A stretch of 20,204 nt of DNA from JBQTIM01 sp052388135 (lineage in GTDB: Bacteria > Elusimicrobiota > Elusimicrobia > FEN-1173). The notes under the pieces were generated by a model. The model was not told where the DNA came from, did not search any database, and saw only the letters and a program-made list of their open reading frames with translations. The translations under genes were made by a program, and so were the position numbers. The stretch is from contig JBQTIM010000062.1 in assembly GCA_052388135.1 (NCBI GenBank), positions 1 to 20,204 on the forward strand, given 5' to 3'. Shown in pieces: positions 1-12,400 of this stretch (the stretch's first letter is position 1; every line of letters begins with the position of its first letter).

Positions 1-469
1 AGGCCAGCCGGCCGTCCTCGGCGCGCGCGACCACGGGCAAATGGACGATGTTAAAGTCCAGGTTCAAAAGCCGGGCGATGCGCTGTAAAATTCCCGCAGA
101 CCGCGAAACTTCTCCGGCCGCGCCTCCCGAGACAGGCGCAAGCCGCTCATCGTTCGTTCCGACCCCGGCCGCCTCTTCCTGGATGCGCATCTCCCGATTG
201 TAAATGTCCATCAGCGCCTGGGCGCGGCCATTTCGAATGCTTTCCTCGTCTATCAACTCCATGGCCATAGCCAAAGCCACCAGTCCCGCTTCCCGCTCCG
301 ACCATTTCACAGGGTCGGCCATGTTCTGACGCGCGAGTTGGACTTGGATTTGTTCGTGCAAGGCCCTCGCCTTAACCGGATTTTCTTTAGCCCAGCGGAA
401 AAATCCGTTACGCTCCGCTTCAGCCCAATAGGGCGATGTCCGCAGGAAAGTCGGGGCTGAAATACGGTC
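1..469 (-). other. Unassigned segment running off the window
   Basis: Residues about 6579-6734. Helical and rich in charged residues: PYWAEAERNGFFRWAKENPV, then SEREAGLVALAMAMELIDEE, then RAQALMDIYNREMRIQEEAA. A Gly/Ala-rich linker follows near position 130, then a short helix and strand (RIARLLNLDFNIVHLPVV) that begins a new unit cut by the window edge. I do not recognise it. Confidence 0.35.
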
Positions 470-3400
470 ATATGGCAAATCACCCTGCTCCGCCGACTCC
501 TTTTGGTCAAAAAACGCGGAAGCCGTTATCTTCAGGAAAGAGGGAGCCTCGAGCATCTGGGTGATCACCAAGGATGGATACCGGCCTTCAAATCCGACGG
601 ACTGGACTCCCACGTTCGGCACAAGAGAGTCCTCAAGCCTCGCCGCCGGCTGAGCGCCTTCTTGAGCCAATTCGGGCCCGGAACGGACGGAATCCACCGC
701 CTCGCCCTGCCGGCGGTATGCGCTGATGACATTCTCCAAGGACTCAGGTTTCTTAAACGTCGTTCCAGCGTCGCCGGGCAGAAAGACCGCTTTGAAGCGG
801 ATTCCGACGGGGAACCCCGTCCTGGACAGAAAGGCGGACAGGCTTCTGAATCTAGCGCCAATCCCTAAAAGCCCCAGGTTAGACATATACGTCTCTATGG
901 CCAAACGTTTCTGCTTCCGTGCGTTTTCCCGCACATCCAAGGTATAAAAGGGCTTGGATTTGCGAAGCTTCCGAGCCACGGGCTTCATAATGTACCGAAT
1001 GCCCCAGAAATTCAGCATTGATCCCTTTAAATGGTCGTAATCACGACCTTCGATCAAATATTGTTCCAGAATGACCTGTCGCCCATCCTCATCCTCGACG
1101 GCATATCCGCCCTTTTGCTTCGTCAGGTTCTCCGCCACGCGTCCGATGTAGGTGTACCCGCGGTCGAAATTGACCCGGGCGGCCACGTCTTGACCGAGCT
1201 TGAGGGGATTCACCAGCATGTTGACGTCGCCCACTTCCTCCACGGATGCCATCCTTCCTCCCCGCTCCATCATGGAGTCCATGGCATCCTGGGAAATAAA
1301 TTTCTGCACATAACGCCCGTCCGGGGCCCTTTCCATGAGGAAAGCAAAGCCCGGGACGACTTGGTCGTAGAGGAGCTGCCCATGCCCGAAAACGCGTTTA
1401 TGCTCCGGATCGCGGGTTAACTCGCCGCTCTGTGGATCGTATTCCCATGAGTTGTAGACGTCCTGGAAAAGGAAAACGATGTTCTCAAGGTTGAACCCGA
1501 AGAAATCTTCCCGGGCCATGTCGCGAATAATTTCCGGGCCCGCCTCTTGATTCACATGGATGATGTATTTCTGGTTGTTGACCGCCGTTCGCGGATCATA
1601 ATAGGGGTTCCATCCGCCGAAGGACACGATCCGGAGCAGCGCGTAGGCGACGGGATGCCGCTTTTTCCATTGATCGGTCCGCTTGTTGGCTTCACGAACG
1701 AGCCGTTCAACTTCGATCCTGTAGGCCCAAAATATCCACCGCCCGTAGGGCATGTCGAGATCGAGGCCCTCCAGTTCCTTGGCATCGGCTCTATTCCGGA
1801 GGCTTAAAAGGAAGGACTGGATATCTTCGCCTTCGAATTCTTCGATAGGCGCCGTCAGTATCTCCCGCAAGCTGAAAAAGTAAACCGGCTTGCCTTTGTT
1901 CAATTTGGCCAATCGCGTGGCGACGCCGCCCAAGAGGGTGATGTCAACCATGTGCCCCTTCAGACGGTCGCGAATCACCTTTTCCACCGGCGACCTGCGG
2001 AACAACTCCCGCCAGAAGCTTCTTTTCCCGCGTGGTTGAATCTGATCGTAAAGGGATGCGCCATTCACTCCGCCGCTGAAGCTTTTGATGGTGTCCAAAT
2101 CTTCTTCTGCGAGTTCACCCAGTATGTCGGCGATGGACTCAGGCTTGGCGGGCCGGACATTGCCGGGCTTCAGATCCGGATAGACGTGATCGATCCGATT
2201 AGCCTCGACCAAAGCCTCCTGGTCCTCCAGGGGATTGCGCCCGGGGATTCGCGCCAAGAGCTTTTTGATCCACTCCTTGGCACCCTCCTCATTGAACCGC
2301 CGCTGTCGTTCCTTCTGCGCGGGCGGCATTTCAATGGAGCCTACCTTTGTTTCGGCCTGTTTTTCGGTATCGGCCGAGGCTGCCGGCCGGCGGGCGAAAT
2401 AAAGGAGCTCGGCGGGGCCTTTGGACGCGTATTCGATGGCGTCATAGGGCAGGCCGGCCGGGAGGAAAACGGGATGCTTGGGCGTGACAGTCACCGTGCG
2501 GGAAGGCTGTCCCTCTCTTTTCAAAACGATTTCCACTTCTCCCCGGGTGGCGTGGATTTCCACGAAACTATGGTGCTCCAGAGGCGTTCGGGACCGGCCG
2601 GCGGCGCTGAAACGCAGTTCCCGCACCAGGAAATAAGGCCAGCCGGCTTCGTCCACGGACCGATGCCAGCCCGCCCCGCCTTCATTGACCGCGCCCGGCA
2701 CCTCCATGGGCTCGGTGGAACGCAGATAATGATCCACAGGCCGGGGCGTGGCGTCCATGCCGGCCGCGAAACCGTCTAGAAATTCCGGCGTCATGTTCTT
2801 TCGGAAACCCAAGCGACCTTCCTCCGAGTCCCAGGCGAAGGGCGTGTAAAAATCCGCGCCGGAATCCGTCTTATCGAAGGTCCGTTGGGGTTCCACCAAG
2901 AGCGCGCCGATGGGCTTGCCCTTGTCGTCGTAGATCATCTTGTAGATCCACAGCTCGTCCTTGGGCTGGTCCGGCGGGTGAATTTGCAGGGACAGGCCGG
3001 CGATGGCGTGGACCGTGGGGGTCTCGATGAGGATGGCCTGGTTCTCCTGAAAAGGAATTTTGTGCATGAGCCGGACGATCTCAAAACGGACTTTTTTCTG
3101 TTCTTCCAACACTTGGGCCGCCTCGGTGCCCCGGCCGTTTTCCGTGAAAGGCGAAAGGTCCATGACCGCCTCGCCTGCCCAATCCGCCTCGGCCTGGGCG
3201 ATGGCCCAGGCCTTGTAGGCGTCCTTGAAGGACTGAAACTCCTCCTCCGTCCTCACCTGGACGAGATCGCGCAGGTTTTCCGTCAGCTCCCGGTCCCGCT
3301 TGAGCAATTCGGCGAAATGTTTCCGGAAGTCCCTCAGGAATTCGATGTCGGAGTTGTATTCGGCGCCGCTGCGGCGGTCCGCGACCCACTGCCTTTTTAA

Positions 3401-6400
3401 TTGCTTCAGGGCCTCCGTATTGAATCCCACGTGGGCGAAGGGCGGGAAATCGGAGGTGTCCATGAACTTGACGAAGATATATTTCTGGTTTTTGTTGGAC
3501 GGGTCCGCGCCTTCGGGCCCCAGGACCTGGGGCGTCCGCAGGACCAGGTTGCGCATGGTCATGGGTTTTAGAGCCCGTTTCCCAGCGATCACGATGGCCG
3601 TGTCCGTGACATCGGCCGGGCCGATGCCGGGAAAGTCGCTAAAAAATGGCCACGTTTGGGAAGGCGGCTTGTCCGTGCCGTGGAGCGTCTTGAGAATTTG
3701 CCCGTACCATTCGTAAAAGGCGAAATGGGGGTCGGTCTGGATAGGCTCGTTGGGAAGCACCAAGTATTGCAAGAGGCGCAGGATGGTGGCGGCTTCTTCG
3801 GCCGTCCAGCCCAGTTCGCCGAGGAGCTTGTTTCCCCTTTTTCCAGCCAGGGCCGGGCGAAGCTTGGCCAACAAATACCGGGCGGAGACCAGGTCCACGT
3901 CCTCCCGCAGGACGGCCAAAGCCTCCCGCACGGCCTGGTCCCGATCCTCCGATTTCATGGTCACGCTCAAATCCAGGCCATGGGCCAGCGGCGTCCACTT
4001 TGTGGCGCCTTCCACCTGTCCCTGAATCAATGCGAAAACATCCTGGGCGAAAGAAAGATAAACCTCGTCGCCGTCAATCACGTCCCGGCGGGAAACCACG
4101 AGCTCCTCGATGAGGGACCCGATGAAAGGCAGGCCGGCCAGCCGGGGGTGGTTGACGCGGAACTCGATGTGGCGGGCTTCGTGGTGCAGGATGGACCGCT
4201 GCTCCATGTTGGACAGGCGGCTCAGGATCAGCGGATTCACCGCCATTTCCGAGACGCCCCGGGCTTCGGCGGCCGATTCCAGCCGATGGTTATGGACCAC
4301 GGTGAAGCTTTGCTTGCCCCGGCGACCGTCCACGTAATGGGTTTCGTCTTTTTTCAGGCGGGCGTTCAGGCCTTCATGGCTTTCCCGCTCAGTCCCGGGC
4401 AGGCCCTCCACCGCCTCCGCCGCGGCCCGAAGGCGCGCCGCCTGCTCGCGATGGAACCGCCCCCGCCGCCACCCCGCCGCGCCGGACGCCGGAACGGCCA
4501 CCACCGACACCATGACGGCCAGCGGCAGGTATATAGGAGTCGTCACACTCACCACGACCGATACCGTGAGGGAAAGGGACAGAGCGGAAAGGACGTAAAC
4601 ACCCAACACGCCCTGGGCCGCCAGATTGGCGGAGCGGATGGACTTGGTCCCGGCCCTCTCGGTCACCCACCGCTCTAATCTACGAAGGATTCCGGAGGGC
4701 TCGCTTCTGCCTTCCAAAACGATCTTCTCGGCGCGGTCCGAAGAGCCCGCGTTGGAGTAAATCCTCAATTGAGGCGCGTTGCCGGAGGGCCGGATGTGCG
4801 CGATGTCGCCGTTGCGGAAGAAAATGCGGATGCCGTCCTGATAATTGATGCGGACAATGCCGCCTTCGAACAGCGGGGATTCCTCCCCTTCCCTGGGCGC
4901 AAAGAACACCTCCAACTCGCCCTTCTTCGCGAGCAAGTCCGCCGCGGCGGGATCATCCGAAGGACGTTCATCCGGCCGCTCATCCTGGTCGACCAAGAGA
5001 ACGGAGTTTTTCCGGAAATGGACCTCTTGAACCGCAGCGTCCTGGGGTGAAAAACGCCGGATCATTTCACGGCTGACTTCCGTTGGGAAATTGTCGAGCA
5101 TGCCGGCCCGGCTGTGGCGGGAGGGGAGCCGGCTGAACCGGGCGGACAGGGACCCGGCTTCCTTGGCCGACAGGAGCGCGGCCAGGATGGGCAGAACCGC
5201 GTCTCTCGTGGGAAGGGCTTTGAAAGATTTCCCGTTCACCTCCATATCGGAGCCCGTCAGGAAACCGCCGTTGGCCTCCCAAGAGACGATCCTTTGGAAG
5301 ATACCCAAGCGGTTCCCCGACTCCCGCGCTTCGTTCATGGCCGCGATCACATAGGGAGACCCGATTTTGGTCTTCTTGACTGTAAAGCCCAGGCCGGTCT
5401 GCGCGGCCTGGTCCACCGCGTCGTTGGCGCTGATGGGAACGGCGGCGAAATCCGCCTTAAGGTGTTGCGCCACCACGATCCCCAGTATGTCCCCTCCGAA
5501 GAACCGCACCTTTCCGTCCTCGTCCACTCCCGCCACGAGGGGCCGGTCCGTATCGCCGTCGAAGCTGATGACCGCGTCCATCTTCACCCCGGCCTTGCGG
5601 GCTTGCTGGTCCGCCAGGGCCTGGAGGCGAGCCATCTGCTCCTCGTCTATATTTTCCGTATCAATGGGAATAAAGTCCTTGCTGCGGCCGGCCGGGCACA
5701 CTTTGGCCCCCAGCCCTTTGAGGATATCCACCACGATGTCCCGGCCCACGCCTGAATGCTGGAACACGACGACGTTCATCCCTCTCAATGGGTTCCCGGA
5801 GAAAATGTCCAGATACCTCTGCTTATAAGCCGACTCGGCTTGCCGGTCCACCGTGGGCAGCCGGGGGGCTCGGCCGCGGCGGAAGAGTCCGTCGTCCTTG
5901 AAAAGCGAATCCTTCGGGGGCCGGACGTACTCGGCGCGCCGGACGGCCGCAACGTTTCTCAATATGCCTGCCTCGTCCGACTTCAAGACCTCGCCGTTGA
6001 CCTTGTTGAACTTGATGCCGTTGCGGTCGAAAGGAATGTGGCTGCCCGTCACCATGACGCTGGCCCGGCCCTTTTGCATGGCGTAATAGGTAAGGGCCGG
6101 GGTGGGGATGAGGCCCAGGTTCTCCACCTTAAAGCCCGCGTCCTCGATGGCCCGGGCCACGGCCTTCATGATGCGAGGCGTGCTGGACCGCAGGTCCCCG
6201 GCGATGGAAATGTAGGTGTTTTGATTGGGGTCAAGCCGGACGCCGCCCTCGGACTCCGGGATAGTAAGGAGATAGTCCAAGAAACCCCGGGCGTTGATAT
6301 AGGCTTCCAAATCCGTGATGTCGGTGACCAGGCCGCGCAGGCCGCTGGTGCCGAAGGCGAGGTGTTTGGGTTTTTTGCCGCGGAAGTAAGTGGTCTCCAT

Positions 6401-9400
6401 ACGATCGATGAGAGGCTTCCGGAATTGTTCGTTTACCGACTGTTCCACATCCGCTGGAGGTACTTCCCTTTGGCGCATTTGCTTGAATTTTTCTCCGAAC
6501 GAACCGGGGTTTCCGAACTTAGCCGAGGTGTAGTTCTCTTTCGCGCCCACGTCGACGGTGGAGTCGGCGCGCCAGTCCTCCAATCCCCTGGAAACCTCCG
6601 CCGGGTCGGCCGGGATGCTGGTATGCACCCCGTCCCTCGGAATGTCCAGGGTGTCCACTTCTTCGGAGGCGTCCTTCATCGACGCGTAGGAGAACGCGTT
6701 CTGCCCCATGCGGAGCCGCATGACCGCGGAACCGAAGACCACGGACCCCTGCTCAACGCGGGCCTCGCCCAGCCGGCTGTCCACCAGCACGGCGCCGTCC
6801 ACGTCCGAGGGGCCGTAAATTTTCGTGTCGATGATCACGCTGTTGCGCACGCTGCCGTCCTGGGGAACCAGGGAATCGCCCACAACGATGTTGTTGAATT
6901 TATCGGGCTTGACGTTTTCCAGGGCGGCCAAACGGCGGGCAAACTCGCCTTCCTCGGAATAACGGTCGTTGACCGCCCAGAGGGTGGCCCGGGCCTTGGC
7001 CAACTGGCCGATATCGCCCCAATAAAGTCCTTCGCCGAAATCTATAACCTTGATGTTGAGGGGCGCCTCCGCCTCGCGGCCGCGTTTCGCGTTGATCCGG
7101 CGCTTTAACTCCTGGACCTTCTCGTAAAAGTCGGGGTGGTCTTTGAGGAGCGCGGCGAACTTGGCGTCTTCGCGCAGATCCGCGCGCAATGTGGCCTCAT
7201 CGTGGGTCAGGGCCTCGAACAAATAGCCGTCCACGTCCATGACGCCGGCTGTCGGGCCGAAGACCTCTTCGGCCGCCTCCAGGAACACATCGGAAAACGC
7301 CGGACTGCCGATGTGAGCCGCCGCCGTGACCTCTTGATCCGGGTTTTGGTGCCCCAGGCGCGCCAGAAGCTCGGCCCTCGGCCGGCGGTGCACCTGCTGG
7401 AACTCCCCGGTTTGCGGGTTCACGTAGAGCCATTCCTTCTGCCGGGCCAAATCGTCCGTCACCGGCACCGGCGCGCCGAACCGAACCGCGTCCACTTGGC
7501 TGAAATCCTCGCTCATGTCCGCCAAAACTTTTACCGGAACCTGAGGCTCGTCCCCCCATTTCCAAGCCATGCCCTTAAAGCCCATTCGTTTCAAGTGATG
7601 CGCGACCAGGACCCAGGAGTAAAGAGAGGCTTCCGCGCCGGACATCCAGGGCTGGTCCGGACCACCACGCACCAGCATGGGCAAAGACGGCTTGATGCCG
7701 TGGGCTCGCTGGGTCAAGGGGCTCATGCGCGTGCCGCTGCCCGGCAGCATGACGCCCAGGGGCACGTCCTCAAAGCGAAGAGGACGGCTCGAACGGCGAA
7801 GGCCGCGGATGGCGTCCAGAAGACCTAGAAATTGACCGCGCTGGGGAGACTCCTCGTGGGTGAAGACTTGCGCACCGCCATCGGCCCGGAACAAGCTGGG
7901 CGCGGAAGACGTCAATTCGTGTCGCACGATTTCCCCGTCTCCCCCATTGGTGATGGCCACGACTTGGGAAGGTCCTTCGGACCGTGCCACGATGTCCCTG
8001 ATTTGTTGGAGGTTGGTTGTTTTAGACCGCAGGATTTGGGAAACCGGCCTTTTCGGATGACCCACTGCGAGAGAACGGACCACCTGCCCTATATCGTTCC
8101 CCCGGCCCATAGGAGCTATGCCCACCAGGGTGAGCGCCATGCTCGCCAGGCTGATGGGCGAGGAAGCGTCGAACCCGGTCGCCGCGGCCAGGAAACCGGT
8201 GGCCAGGAAACCGGCGGCGGCCACGAGGGCGTTGGCCCCGCGGCCCAAATCGCCGGTCTCCACCCAGACGCCGCGGCGGAAGGGCTGAAAGCCGAAACGC
8301 GCCCGAGGCTCCTTCGATCTCAACAGTCTGCGGAGCGCCTCGTAGGCCAGGAAGTGGCCGGACTCATGGATAAGCACGCCCAGAGCCCCGAAGGCCGGCA
8401 CAACCAGGGCGGCCCACGACAGCCCGAAGATTCCCGCGCCCAGCGCCGCGGTGGCCGCAAGCCCGGCCCCGAGCTGCCAGCGGGTGAGAAAATTTTCGCC
8501 TGAAAGTGAGCCGCTAGAAAGTCCTTGAGCGCCCAAATAATCCGCGATAGACCCGCGAGACTCCTCTATCATCTGTTCAAAAGTCATGTCCAACTTCATC
8601 CCCTGGGCTCGTACGACCCGCGCAGCCGCCAAAGCATTCAATTCTATCAGCAGGCCCGTACCATTATAGGCGGCAGCTCCCCTTTGCTGTGACTTGTTCA
8701 AGAAAGCGTTTGTCATGGGCCTGTAATTGAGATCAACGGCCACGGCTTCTGGATTTATAGCGGTATGGTCTTTATCGGACAAAGGAGATTGGGAAGAGTC
8801 GGCCTTGCCGACTCCGGTGGCGTTGATGACGATATCCGCTTCGGAAAGAGCTTGGACCAGCTCATCGCTCTCCTGGGCCACGGTAGCGATTTCGGCATCC
8901 GGAAACGCGCCGCTGAATTCCCTAGCGACAGCGGCGGCATTGTCGCGGTTCCTGTCCGACAAACGAAGCGATGCGGCGCCCCTTTCAAGGACGCTGGCGG
9001 CGATGGCGCTCCCCGCCGGTCCGGCGCCTCCCAGAACGACGATCCTTTTGCCGCGCAAAGGGCCGACTTCCCTTTCATACCAACCCGCCCAGGCTTCGCC
9101 GTCCTCGTTGCCGCCTGAAACACGGCCCGCGGCGTCCTTGAAGACGAAATCCAGCCCGCTCCCTTCCCTTCCGCCCGTCCGGCGGACATCTCCCAGAGCA
9201 TTTTCCACCGCGTATTTGAACGGGGCCCCCGTGTCGAATCCCACGAACCTATCGCTCTGCCTGAAAGCGTTCAACATTGTCCCAAGTCTGCCCGAATCCC
9301 CTTCGGCGATTTCATAGGGCAAATAGACGATGTTGACGCCTAGATGTTGAAACACGGCGTTGAACAGCTCATGGGTCTTGGACCCATTGAGCTCCCCGAT

Positions 9401-12400
9401 TTTCAGGTCGCTTCCGATATGAAGGAGGAATTTCGTTTTTGCATCGACGCGATAGCCCAGGCGGGTAGCAGTCCGTTGCAATTCTTCCTCAAATGCCGCG
9501 ATATACTTCCTTCCGTTAATCCCGATGACTCTTTCGCTTTCCTGCCCTTCTTCTTGAATATGGGCTTGGATATTCTCTTTGATCCTTTGCAAAAGAGCGT
9601 CCGCTTTGGTTGTTTGCTGTGGGTTATGCAACAACCCTTGTAATGTTCTCTGAAATTCTAAGTCATTTTGTGCATCTCCTTCCCACATTAAATTGACGGC
9701 GGCCTCTCTTATCAAGCTCGCGATCTTATCTAAACCTATACGGGGATTCGCGTATTCGACGGAGAAGACGGCATTGGGGAGATAGCCCGAAAAAGTATCC
9801 ATGGCCCCTATGATACGGCCGATGTTGTAGCCGGCGCGGGCACCAGCGGCCTGATCATGAGCCTCCACGGCCCGGTCGTATTCAGACAAAAACCGTTGGA
9901 GGTTGCTTTGAACAGTACCAATTAAATCCGGGGGGAATAAGGAATATCCTGGATGAACAAACATGTCATGAAAATGAAATATGTCGTCGGAAGAGATCGG
10001 AATCTGCCGTTTGACCAAATATCGCGCTATCGTCAGACCGTCCATCGGCCCGTGGTCCTCCGGATGATGCCAGACAAATGTCCAATTTCCTTTATCAGGG
10101 CTGAGCCCCAACGCCTCCAATCTTCCATTGAGCTCGGCCATGTCCGGATAGGAAACGATATGCCGCCCTGCCGCAGGCTCGTTCTCCACTTCGAAACCTA
10201 AAAGAGCCAACCACTTTTTGGAGTTGGGATGGGCCCACAATTGGTGTATGGGTGACTCCTGAAAAATTCCGCCGCGCCATAAAGCTTCGAATATTAGGCC
10301 GCCGCGTTGGCCGGGACGGGCCACTTTCACAATCCAGCTTCCGCCTCGCGGCAATTCCCCCGATGAGCCTGTCTGAAAGATCCCACCAGCGATGCTTCTC
10401 TGTTCCGGTTCTTCTGCCGATTCTGGTCTCCTAAATTCTTTGGGAAGAGCTCTCCACCTTAACTCTTTAGGAAGGACTCCTTCAAGGACCAGGTTCTGCA
10501 TAAGCTCAGCTCCATCATAGACGGCAATGCGATACCGCTGGGCGGCTGAGGCATCGAAATATTTGTTCCTTAAAGTTATCGACTCATGGCCCTCGTGAAT
10601 TAAGCCGATAAGAGCGGTCACATAGTCCCTGCGGACATGCCCGATATCCAAATAGTCAGAAAGGAATTGTATAGGGGCGAGAGCGAGAGATAGCCTGCCT
10701 GACAAATAAATTTTCAATGTGTTACCTTCTACGCGGGAAAAGCTGGGCAAATCCGGCCCATATCGGCTCCGCTGGCTGTAAATTTCAATGGCATACGTTT
10801 TACCGGCCCCGTCATTGAAGCTGCCACTCCGCAGAGCTTGAATCAAGGCGGGAAGTTCCATATGCGGCGGCGCCTGGTCCTGCACGCTTTCCAACAGGCT
10901 TAACAGGTCCCTCAGATCCACGTTGGGAACCAACCTCCTGGCCCGGCTTACATCGATGGCAGCTAGTTCCTCCGCAGAGACGGGCTCCCCAATGGCGTGC
11001 AGGGTGGCCGCATCTTGGCCTCCTTTTCGGAATCGGAATCGCCTACTACCGGTTTCCGTTCCCCAGCCGCCCAAACGAATAATCGTTGCCACAAAGGCTA
11101 TTGGCAGGATTATTGCCGCCGCGAAACCGCTCATGTAACCTAAGCCCACTAAGACCAATCCTAAAGAACCGAATGGTACGAGCATTCTGTTAAATAACTT
11201 CCAGATTTGATAAAAAGGGTGCAACGGACTGACTTCGAAGGTGGAGGTTTTAGAGATGCCTTCGGTGCGGGACTCGGCGTGTTGCAGGAACATAAGGTTA
11301 TCGATGATGCTGGCTTTTTTGTCGAAGCCGGTGAGACCGTGTTTCAGAAGCTCGCCGCCTTCGTGCAGAGAGACCGGGTGGTTGCTGAGTTGCAGGCCGC
11401 CCACCGGGCTGACTTCTAGGCCGTCCTGGTCTTCCAAAGCGGAATCATAAAGCTCGACGAAGCGTTCGTGCAAATAACCCTGGACATCGAGGAGGGATCG
11501 GCCTTCGGCCAGCATGCGGGCGATTTCGTAATGGTAGACTTCTTCGGCCACGTGCCAGGTGTCGAAGATGACCGTGACGGGAGGGCCCCGCTGGGCCTCC
11601 GGGTTGCCTTCACGCCAAAGATTCCTCAACCGCCGGGCCTCGTTGATGACGTTCTCTTCCATGTATCGCCGGCCGAAATCCGCGTAAGCCTCCTCAAATG
11701 CGCGGGCGTCCTCTCCCCGCTCTTTTAAGGCCCGGACGGCGGTCAGATAATTCTTTCCCTTGGCCGGCTCCTGCAGCTCGGCGTCAACCTCGCTCCGATT
11801 TCGGTCTCGCGCCTTGTCCGTGGTCATGTACCAGTCCAGAAAGTTTTCCCAAATGGTTTCCCGGGCGATGGTGGTTTCCAGCCCGATGCGTACGTTGTTC
11901 CGGGCGGCCAGGCGCAGGAGGTCCGCCTCCGCGGCCTCTCTGTCCGTTCGGGCGGCCTGGGTGTGGGCGTCCACGAACCTGTCCCAGTCGTAGCGGTGGA
12001 CCACGAGGTCCACCGGGGCGTTGTGAGAGGTGTTCAGAACTTCGATGGCGTCGTAGGTCTTTTCCCCCCAGGCCATGTGGTAGGACTTGACCTTGATCCC
12101 CAACCGGCCGGCCCATCTCGCGGCCCGGATTTGCGTCCGGCCGGCGTAGACTTCCAATCCCCTGCCGCCGGCCGTGAACCGCATGAAGAAGTAATAAGCG
12201 ATCATGAGCGGCGCCATGAAAAGCGGACGGGCGAAGGGACCCTTCTCCAAGAAAACCAGGGACGTGGTGGAGACCGATGCGCGTCGTTTGAAAGCGCGCG
12301 GGGATACCGGCGCTTCTGATCCAGACTGCGCGCCCGGCCCGGCCCGACGCATTTCCTGCGGAGTTTCTTTTTTCCGCCCAATTCCGCCGGTAAGAGCCCG

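Larger units (their letters stand above)
8075..8512 (-). other. Domain: M50 site-2-protease-like metallopeptidase, copy 2
   Basis: Residues about 3898-4043. It has the same elements as copy 1: FLTRWQLGAGLAATAALGAG, VLIHESGHFLAYEALR with HESGH at 3946-3950, GANALVAAAGFLATGFLAAA, and IAPMGRGND. The zinc motif and the late Asp are both present. It follows the AroE-like domain and precedes the nucleotidyltransferase. Substitutions against copy 1 are concentrated in the first membrane helix. The region from HESGH onward is almost unchanged at the protein level, which argues for retained function or recent copying. Confidence 0.75.

Noticed and set aside
1952..4678. Plus-strand ORFs of 275, 171 and 340 codons
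   Set aside because: Shadows of the isomerase-like and UDPGP-like modules, overlapping one another with no motifs and no plausible operon layout.
5756..7108. 450-codon plus-strand ORF
   Set aside because: Antisense to the nucleotidyltransferase and mutase modules. Its protein is rich in Gly, Val, His and Arg with no family motif, as expected opposite GC-rich codons.
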